Below are positions 5,945-11,526 of a DNA stretch of 11,526 nucleotides, one piece after another. The DNA is taken from NCBI GenBank assembly GCA_031273485.1, contig JAISRS010000459.1, forward strand, positions 1 through 11,526, given 5' to 3'. The DNA comes from Prevotellaceae bacterium. Its GTDB lineage: Bacteria; Bacteroidota; Bacteroidia; Bacteroidales; UBA932. The translations under genes and the position numbers were made by a program. The notes below the pieces were generated by a model. That model saw nothing but the letters and a program-made list of their open reading frames with translations. It was not told the DNA's origin and did no database searches. How positions within the stretch are numbered: position 1 is the stretch's first letter; each line of letters begins with the position of its first letter.

Positions 5945-8092
5945 TTATTTAGTTTCTTCAACTACATCAACGTTTTCCTTATTTTGCATCTCTTCTTTTA
6001 ATGCTGCAAGCTCGGTAATATCACCTAAAGTTGTTTTCTCCAAAGATGATTTTAACTTTTTCACTGCTTTCTGCGTATTATCTTCCTCATTGCGTTTGTT
6101 GGCAGCTTCGGTTTCGCGTTTTAAATCTTCAAAAGTGCGCGAATGTGAAAGCATTATCTTTTTAGCATTTTTATTAAATTCGATGACCTTAAAGGGTAAT
6201 TTTTCATCGAGTTTGGCTGTAGAGCCATCTTCTTTAACCAATTGACGTGGAAGAACAAATCCTTCTACTCCGTAGGGCAAAGCCACCACGGCTCCCTTGT
6301 CCGAAAGTTCGATAATTGTTCCTTCGTGAACAGAATCAAGATTGAATATAGTTTCGAATACTTCCCAGGGGTTTTCTTCCAATTGTTTATGTCCAAGACT
6401 TAAACGGCGATTTTCCCTGTCGATTTCCAATACCATCACATCTATTTCCGCTCCTATTGAAGTAAATTCGTTCGGATGACGGATTTTCTTTGTCCACGAC
6501 AAGTCGCTGATATGTATCAGCCCGTCAACGCCTTCTTCTATTTCAACAAATACGCCGAAATTCGTAAAGTTACGTACTCTTGCAATGTGGCGCGAGCCTA
6601 CGGGATATTTTGCTTCGATACTTTCCCAGGGGTCGGCTTTGAGTTGTTTTACGCCCAGCGACATTTTACGTTCTTCTTTGTCCAATGTGAGTATCACAGC
6701 TTCTATTTCATCGCCCACTTTCATAAAGTCTTGAGCGCTTCTTAAATGCTGCGACCATGACATTTCCGAAACGTGAATCAAACCTTCCACTCCCGGAGCT
6801 ATTTCGATAAATGCGCCATAATCAGCCATCACAACAACATGACCCTTGACTTTGTCGCCTACTTTCAGGCTTGAATCTAAGGAATCCCACGGATGTGGGG
6901 TCAATTGTTTAAGACCAAGAGCTATACGTCTTTTAGAATCGTCGAAATCCAAAATAACAACATTTATTTTTTGGTCTAAAGTAACAACTTCCTCCGGATG
7001 ATTAACGCGTCCCCACGAGAGGTCTGTGATATGTATCAGTCCGTCAACGCCGCCAAGGTCTATGAACACTCCGTAAGAAGTGATATTTTTGACCGTACCT
7101 TCGAGTACCTGACCTTTTTCGAGTTTAGAGATTATTTCTGATTTTTGAGCTTCCAGTTCGGCTTCAATCAGCGCTTTGTGAGAAACGACAACATTCCGAA
7201 ATTCATGATTGATTTTAACAATCTTAAATTCCATATTTTTTTCAACATATATATCGTAATCTCTTATTGGTTTAACATCAATTTGCGAACCCGGCAAAAA
7301 CGCTTCTATGCCGAATATATCCACAATCATACCGCCTTTTGTGCGGCATTTGATAAAACCTTTAACTATTTCGTCTTTTTCCAAAGCCTCATTCACACGG
7401 TCCCAGGAACGCAGCGAACGGGCTTGTTTGTGAGAGATAATTAATTGTCCTTTTTTGTCTTCTGCTGTCTGAACATATACTTCCACTTTATCTCCAACTT
7501 TCAGATCAGGATTATAGCGAAATTCCGAACTGTTGATAACTCCTTCGGATTTATATCCGATGTTAACAATCACTTCGCGTTTGTCCTTTGCCGATACAAT
7601 GCCTTCAACTATTTCATTTTCGGCAACTTTAGACAATGTTTGTTCATAAAGCTGTTCTACTTCTTCTTTGTTTACTTTTTGAGAATCCTCTTCAATTTCA
7701 TCCCAATTAAATTCATCAACAGGAATTGATGCATTGCGAATCGTTTTTTTCCTGTTAACCGGTGCGGCTACAAAACCTTCTTCGGGTTCAATTTCCGTTT
7801 CCACAACTGTGTCGGCAACTTCCGCGCTGTCTAATGACTCTTCTTCGAGCGCTACCTCTTCTGTTTCGGGCGCTTTTAAGTCTTCTTCGGATACATTCGG
7901 TTCCTCTTCGGGAACATTTAAATCCTCTTCGGGAACATTTAAGTTCTCTTCGGATACATTTAGTTCCTCTGCGGGAACATTTAACTCTGTTTCAAGCGCC
8001 TCCGTCTTTTCTGCGAGTACCTCCGATTCCGGTTCCGGTACTTTGTTTTCGTTTACATTTTCTTTATCGAAAATTTCTTGTTCTTTACTCAT
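5945..8092 (-). CDS. rpsA: 30S ribosomal protein S1 with extended acidic N-terminus
   Basis: The 715-residue protein contains six S1 (OB-fold) RNA-binding domains at roughly 158-222, 238-305, 325-396, 410-483, 496-569 and 585-650. The third to fifth are the clearest, with YGVFIDLGGVDGLIHITDLSW (split at 340-353 and 354-360), YGAFIEIAPGVEGLIHVSEM and FGVFVEIEEGVDGLIHISDL. The last is the most diverged, as is usual. S1 binds mRNA on the small subunit and helps initiation; in Bacteroidetes, where Shine-Dalgarno pairing is little used, its role may be large. The protein is longer than E. coli S1 (557 residues) mainly because of a very acidic N-terminal region (1-about 115) that includes six heptad repeats, and a charged tail (651-715). 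A promoter-like element lies about 65 bases upstream, and rnz follows after 15 bases. The start at 8092 (MSKEQEIF) is the only Met before the repeats. Confidence 0.97.
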   Translation of the reverse strand: MSKEQEIFDKENVNENKVPEPESEVLAEKTEALETELNVPAEELNVSEENLNVPEEDLNVPEEEPNVSEEDLKAPETEEVALEEESLDSAEVADTVVETEIEPEEGFVAAPVNRKKTIRNASIPVDEFNWDEIEEDSQKVNKEEVEQLYEQTLSKVAENEIVEGIVSAKDKREVIVNIGYKSEGVINSSEFRYNPDLKVGDKVEVYVQTAEDKKGQLIISHKQARSLRSWDRVNEALEKDEIVKGFIKCRTKGGMIVDIFGIEAFLPGSQIDVKPIRDYDIYVEKNMEFKIVKINHEFRNVVVSHKALIEAELEAQKSEIISKLEKGQVLEGTVKNITSYGVFIDLGGVDGLIHITDLSWGRVNHPEEVVTLDQKINVVILDFDDSKRRIALGLKQLTPHPWDSLDSSLKVGDKVKGHVVVMADYGAFIEIAPGVEGLIHVSEMSWSQHLRSAQDFMKVGDEIEAVILTLDKEERKMSLGVKQLKADPWESIEAKYPVGSRHIARVRNFTNFGVFVEIEEGVDGLIHISDLSWTKKIRHPNEFTSIGAEIDVMVLEIDRENRRLSLGHKQLEENPWEVFETIFNLDSVHEGTIIELSDKGAVVALPYGVEGFVLPRQLVKEDGSTAKLDEKLPFKVIEFNKNAKKIMLSHSRTFEDLKRETEAANKRNEEDNTQKAVKKLKSSLEKTTLGDITELAALKEEMQNKENVDVVEETK
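7859..7984 (-). repeat. Six 21-base tandem repeats encoding acidic heptads in S1
   Basis: Residues 37-78 of S1 consist of six consecutive heptads: LNVPAEE, LNVSEEN, LNVPEED, LNVPEEE, PNVSEED and LKAPETE. At the DNA level the 21-base period is clear on the plus strand as repeated blocks of the form CGGGAACATTTAA followed by a TCTTC-type spacer, with variants carrying GGATACATT. The divergence between copies shows the array is not freshly made, although the central copies remain close. The frame is kept because the unit is a multiple of three. Confidence 0.92.
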
Positions 8093-8156
8093 TTAACGTT
8101 ACTTAAAATTTTATTAATGGGTTAGACATTATATTTATTTATATTAAAATTGGCTG

Positions 8157-8164
8157 CAAAAGTA
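8157..8164 (-). promoter_or_regulatory. Bacteroidetes-type -7 element for rpsA
   Basis: On the minus strand the site reads TACTTTTG, a full TAnnTTTG match, within TTACTTTTGCA. It predicts a transcript starting near 8150 with a leader of about 55-60 bases before the rpsA ATG at 8092. No clear TTTG box is seen at the expected upstream distance. The leader is AT-rich and has no Shine-Dalgarno sequence. Confidence 0.55.
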
Positions 8165-8367
8165 ATAAAATTTTGTGAGTTACTATCTTTTTTATTAAAA
8201 AAATTTATTTTCGACGTGTTTTTATCCCCTTTTTATATGTAAATCCGGTGTGAACAATAAAAATCTTATAAGGTTACTCATCTCTGATAATAAAACTGTT
8301 ATATCGTAAAATAAATAAATTTATACTTATTTTATTAATGTAAAAATAAACTTATTCCGTTTTTTTT

Positions 8368-8375
8368 TACTTTTG
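8368..8375 (+). promoter_or_regulatory. Bacteroidetes-type -7 element for the TPR gene
   Basis: The site TACTTTTG matches TAnnTTTG and follows a run of nine T residues. It lies 47 bases before the ATG at 8423, giving a short leader of roughly 40 bases that is A-rich and lacks a Shine-Dalgarno sequence. The same 11 bases, TTACTTTTGCA, occur in inverted orientation at the rpsA promoter. No matching -33 box is evident. Confidence 0.5.
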
Positions 8376-8422
8376 CAATTATTTTTCAAAAAATTGATGA
8401 ATAAAACTAAAATTGATTAGAA

Positions 8423-11416
8423 ATGAACAAATATTTTATAAGTACGACAGTGTTCGTGTGCATAATGTTTAAAATTGAAGCCCAAAATCTTTATTCGTAT
8501 CCTGTGGACGACGAATATTTTAAACAAGCCACGGATTTGTATTCTAAAGAGATGTATCGTGTTTCTTTGGAAAAGCTCTCATTTGCAATGGATAACTCTG
8601 CGGGAAGCGTCCTGGTTGAAGACGATATCACATTTTATGCCGCCATGAGCGCTTTGTATAACGAACAAAGCGACGCCAATGCGCTATTAACTAACATCAT
8701 AAATGCCAAACCCAAAAATATACATTATCCCGAAGCAATGTTCGGATATGGTCGATATTTGTACGATAAAGGTAAATTCGGCGAAGCAGCCGCCACTTTT
8801 CAGGCAATATCCGCCTCCGACATCCCAAGAACGGATGTCGCCGAATATCATTTTAAATCGGGATACAGCAAATATAAATCGGGACAAACGGAAGCCGCAA
8901 TTAGCGATTTCCGTCAAATAAAAGAACAAAGAAATATGTATGCCGATGCGGCTTTGTATTATTATTCGCATATTGAATACGAAAACGGCAATTATATTAC
9001 TGCGAAACAAGGCTTTGAACGACTGAAAACAAATCCTAACTATTCGTCTTTAATTCCGTATTATACTCTTCAAATTGCCTTTATACAGAAAGATTTTGAT
9101 AAGGTAATCGCAGAAGGAGAGGCGTTTATCAAAAATTCGCCGGATACTCGCTCAGGCGAAATTATGCGAATTGTTGCCGAAGCCTATCTGTTGAAAGGAA
9201 ATCTGCAAAAAGCCGGAGAACATTTTTCACAGTATGAAAAAATAACCTCCAAATTAAGCAAAGCAGACTATTATCTAAAAGGATTTATTGCCTACAAAGC
9301 CGATAATTATGCCGATGCTATCAACAGTTTTATTTCGGCAGGCAACGCAAACGATTCTCTTAGTCAATTAGCCGATTATTACTTGGCAGACTGCTATTTG
9401 CAAACAAACGCCAAAGAGGACGCCCTAAAAGTATTTATGCGAGCGTCGAAGGCGACTTTCAACCAAACCGTTCGGGCAGACGCATTTCTGAATTATGCAA
9501 AACTCTCTTTGGAATTGCAAAACAACGACGCCCCGATGACAAGCTATCTCGAACAGTATCCGGAGGCGTTAAACAATTCGGAACTGGCTATTTACAGAGC
9601 CAAAGCTGCGGCAAACAAAGGTAACTATTCCGAAGCGCTGAACATACTTCGATCTGTTTCAAACCCATCGCCTGCCGAAATAGACGCAATACAACAACTG
9701 TCTTATGCTTCGGGTATCGAGCTGTTTAAGAACAAAGAGTACAGGCAGGCAATAGAAATGTTCGACGTTTCCGTGAAAAGTTCGGGATATAGAAACTCCA
9801 TATCCGCATTGTCGGGATATTGGAAAGCCAATGCAACGTATATGTTGGGTAATTTCGGTTCGGCTCTCACGCTTTTTCAGAATTTTATAAATACTGCCGG
9901 CTCGTTTAAACTGCTGGAATACAATATTGCCCATTACAATATAGGATATTGCTATTTTAAAGAACAGAAATACGATCAGGCTCTGCAATGGTTCAGAAAA
10001 TATATCAGCTTTGAAGCCGGAACATCAAGACGAACAATGTATTTGGGCGACTGTTACAACAGAATAGGCGATTGTTATTTCAAAAAACGAGACTATCAAC
10101 TTGCCGCCGAAAATTATACGACAAGCGAAAGTTTAGGATTGTCGAATCCCGACTATTCGGCGCTGCAAAGAGGCATATCCCTGGGTTTTATTTCGGGAGA
10201 AGAAGCAAAAATCAATGCTCTTAAACATATCCCGCGCTCATATCCCAATTCAAAATTCATACCTGTTGCCTACTACGAACTGGGCAGAACCTATCAGCAA
10301 CAAATGAAATATGACGACGCCATTTCGTCTTTCCAGTCGGTTATATCGAAATATGCCTCTTCGCCCGTATATCCCAAAGCCCTGGTAGAAATGGGATTGA
10401 TTGAATTAAACAGAGGAAATACCGACAGAGCGCTTTTATATTATCAACAGGTTGTTAATAAATCGCCAAACTCGCCTGAAGCGCAGGACGCAATGGATGG
10501 TCTGAAAAATATCTATTTAGACCAAAATCGTATGGATGAATATATTGCCTACTCCAATAAAGTGGGAAAAGCAATCAACAGCCCCGGCGAAAAAGATTCT
10601 TTGATATTTATCGCCGCCGAAAGACTTTATCAGAGCGGCGATTGCGCTCGCGCCTTACCGGCTTTGAAAAAATATCTGGAAGAATATCCTTTAGGTATGT
10701 TTTTAATTGCGGCAAATTTCTATACGGCAGACTGTTCGATGAAACAAAACGAATACGCCGAAGCTCTGAAAGGATACAGTTTTGTCGTACGTCAGCCGAA
10801 TAACGATTTCACCGAAGCCGCATGGTCGGGCGTTGCTCGTGCAAACTACAACATGAAAAATTATGCCGACGCCGCCGCCGCATTTGAACAGGTAAAAGCC
10901 TTAGCTCAAACCACAGCAGGAAAATTCGACGCCGAACTCGGTTGTATGCGCTCCTACATAGCTTTGGAAAACAATGAAAAAGCAGCGGAGGCAGCCAAAG
11001 TAGTCGCCGCGGCAGTGGGAATACCGGACGAATTGAAACGGGAAGCAAACATAATAATAGGTAGAGCCTATCAACAGTCGGGAGAATATCAAAAAGCAAT
11101 AGAGATATTCGAACCTTTGGCAAAAAACCTGAATCAAGCCATCGACGCCGAAGCAAAATACAGGATAATCGCCTCATATTTCGCTCTGAAAAAGGATAAA
11201 ATAGCAGCGGAAGAAGTCTATTCCTTTGCCGACAGCAAATCAACTCAACAATACTGGGTTGCAAAATCGTTTATCATATTGGGAGATATTTTTGTTCAGC
11301 AAAAAAATTTGGAACAAGCGCGGGAAACGTATAAATCCGTAGCCGAAGGCTATCCCCGTCAAGACGACGGCGTTGTTGAAGAAGCACAAAGCAAACTTGC
11401 AAATATGAATAACTGA
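8423..11416 (+). CDS. Large exported tetratricopeptide-repeat protein
   Basis: The 997-residue protein begins with a signal peptide (Lys3, hydrophobic 4-18, likely cut at EA20/Q21), so it should reach the periplasm or outer membrane. The rest is almost wholly TPR-type helical repeats. I can pick out about 19 units, among them YGRYLYDKGKFGEAAATF, FIAYKADNYADAINSF, ASGIELFKNKEYRQAIEMF, YNIGYCYFKEQKYDQALQWF, YNRIGDCYFKKRDYQLAAE, YELGRTYQQQMKYDDAISSF, IIGRAYQQSGEYQKAIEIF and ILGDIFVQQKNLEQARETY. Repeats of the A-x-Y-x-G-x(4)-Y-x-A-I-x-F type scaffold protein-protein contacts. No enzymatic, peptidoglycan-binding or beta-barrel domain is visible. Proteins of about 1000 residues with this make-up recur in Bacteroidales and are mostly uncharacterised; some units resemble those of BamD and CpoB, but a role in envelope assembly is only a guess. 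It is transcribed away from rpsA. Start, signal peptide and stop are all clear; function is not known. Confidence 0.93.
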   Translation: MNKYFISTTVFVCIMFKIEAQNLYSYPVDDEYFKQATDLYSKEMYRVSLEKLSFAMDNSAGSVLVEDDITFYAAMSALYNEQSDANALLTNIINAKPKNIHYPEAMFGYGRYLYDKGKFGEAAATFQAISASDIPRTDVAEYHFKSGYSKYKSGQTEAAISDFRQIKEQRNMYADAALYYYSHIEYENGNYITAKQGFERLKTNPNYSSLIPYYTLQIAFIQKDFDKVIAEGEAFIKNSPDTRSGEIMRIVAEAYLLKGNLQKAGEHFSQYEKITSKLSKADYYLKGFIAYKADNYADAINSFISAGNANDSLSQLADYYLADCYLQTNAKEDALKVFMRASKATFNQTVRADAFLNYAKLSLELQNNDAPMTSYLEQYPEALNNSELAIYRAKAAANKGNYSEALNILRSVSNPSPAEIDAIQQLSYASGIELFKNKEYRQAIEMFDVSVKSSGYRNSISALSGYWKANATYMLGNFGSALTLFQNFINTAGSFKLLEYNIAHYNIGYCYFKEQKYDQALQWFRKYISFEAGTSRRTMYLGDCYNRIGDCYFKKRDYQLAAENYTTSESLGLSNPDYSALQRGISLGFISGEEAKINALKHIPRSYPNSKFIPVAYYELGRTYQQQMKYDDAISSFQSVISKYASSPVYPKALVEMGLIELNRGNTDRALLYYQQVVNKSPNSPEAQDAMDGLKNIYLDQNRMDEYIAYSNKVGKAINSPGEKDSLIFIAAERLYQSGDCARALPALKKYLEEYPLGMFLIAANFYTADCSMKQNEYAEALKGYSFVVRQPNNDFTEAAWSGVARANYNMKNYADAAAAFEQVKALAQTTAGKFDAELGCMRSYIALENNEKAAEAAKVVAAAVGIPDELKREANIIIGRAYQQSGEYQKAIEIFEPLAKNLNQAIDAEAKYRIIASYFALKKDKIAAEEVYSFADSKSTQQYWVAKSFIILGDIFVQQKNLEQARETYKSVAEGYPRQDDGVVEEAQSKLANMNN

Positions 11417-11526
11417 AGTTTCCCAGCAATGAGAGATAGTTATTTAGGGTAGTCATATTATGGATAAGCCACAGATAATCAGGAGACAGATCATTTGACA
11501 CAGCTGATTTCGGTAGAGTTATGAAG

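Larger units (their letters stand above)
8093..8422. other. AT-rich divergent intergenic region
   Basis: This 330-base gap separates the rpsA start from the start of the TPR gene on the other strand. It is strongly AT-rich with several runs of T and A. It contains one promoter-like -7 element for each direction. I found no tRNA, no open reading frame of note, no riboswitch I recognise and no convincing terminator. The centre, about 8200-8340, holds nothing I can name. Confidence 0.8.

Noticed and set aside
7145..7729. Two adjacent plus-strand open frames of 94-99 codons rich in Phe, Ile and Asn
   Set aside because: They lie fully opposite the first S1 domains of rpsA and look like reverse complements of conserved sequence, not like proteins.
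7859..7984. Regular repeats considered as a CRISPR array
   Set aside because: The 21-base units are contiguous without spacers, lie inside the S1 reading frame and encode a heptad repeat.
7734..8106. Plus-strand open frames with Ser-rich and Leu/Arg-rich repeats opposite the S1 N-terminus
   Set aside because: They are the antisense reading of the 21-base repeats in rpsA. The S1 frame on the other strand is clearly the gene.
10809..11264. A 151-codon minus-strand open frame rich in Arg and Leu
   Set aside because: It is opposite the 3' part of the TPR gene; its composition reflects the antisense of Ala/Glu-rich codons.
11417..11526. A new gene starting at the ATG at 11521, or a 12-codon frame from 11460
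   Set aside because: Only two codons of the first are in the window and no strong ribosome site precedes it; the second is too short and has no recognisable features. No terminator or RNA gene is visible here either.

Overview
The window looks like a piece of an AT-rich Bacteroidetes chromosome, most probably Bacteroidales. The evidence is a GldH lipoprotein gene directly behind a PSP1-domain (RicT-type) gene, an S1 ribosomal protein gene followed at once by RNase Z, promoter elements of the Bacteroidetes form TAnnTTTG, weak or absent Shine-Dalgarno sequences, and a very long secreted TPR protein. I see no transposase, phage gene, CRISPR array, tRNA or rRNA. It reads as core genome rather than a mobile or defence island.

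Layout. Positions 1-8092 are all minus strand, so transcription runs right to left. From upstream to downstream the genes are rpsA (8092-5945) and rnz (5929-4958), which form a tight pair; then, after a 171-base gap with its own promoter-like element, ricT (4786-3383), gldH (3405-2938, overlapping ricT by 23 bases), a GNAT/hemolysin-type N-acyltransferase resembling Bacteroides GlsB (2846-1899), tldD (1822-413), and a papain-like C1 peptidase that starts at 346 and runs off the left edge. A 330-base AT-rich intergenic region (8093-8422) holds two divergent promoter-like elements. One serves rpsA. The other serves a 997-residue secreted TPR protein (8423-11416, plus strand). The last 110 bases hold no gene I can support.

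How the genes fit together. rpsA-rnz is a translation/tRNA-processing unit: S1 binds mRNA on the 30S subunit and RNase Z matures tRNA 3' ends. The second unit mixes a cytoplasmic RNA-related factor (RicT), a lipoprotein of the gliding/type IX secretion family (GldH), an acyltransferase likely making lipoamino acids, and two peptidases (TldD, cytoplasmic; the C1 enzyme, exported). The divergent TPR protein is predicted to be exported to the periplasm or outer membrane.

The more unusual features are a six-copy acidic heptad repeat in the S1 N-terminus, a long Asn/Gln/Lys-rich tail on RicT encoded by repeats, a shorter Lys/Asn tail on RNase Z, a GlsB-like enzyme with no adjacent O-acyltransferase, and TldD with no adjacent PmbA. 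None of these amounts to a clearly new system.
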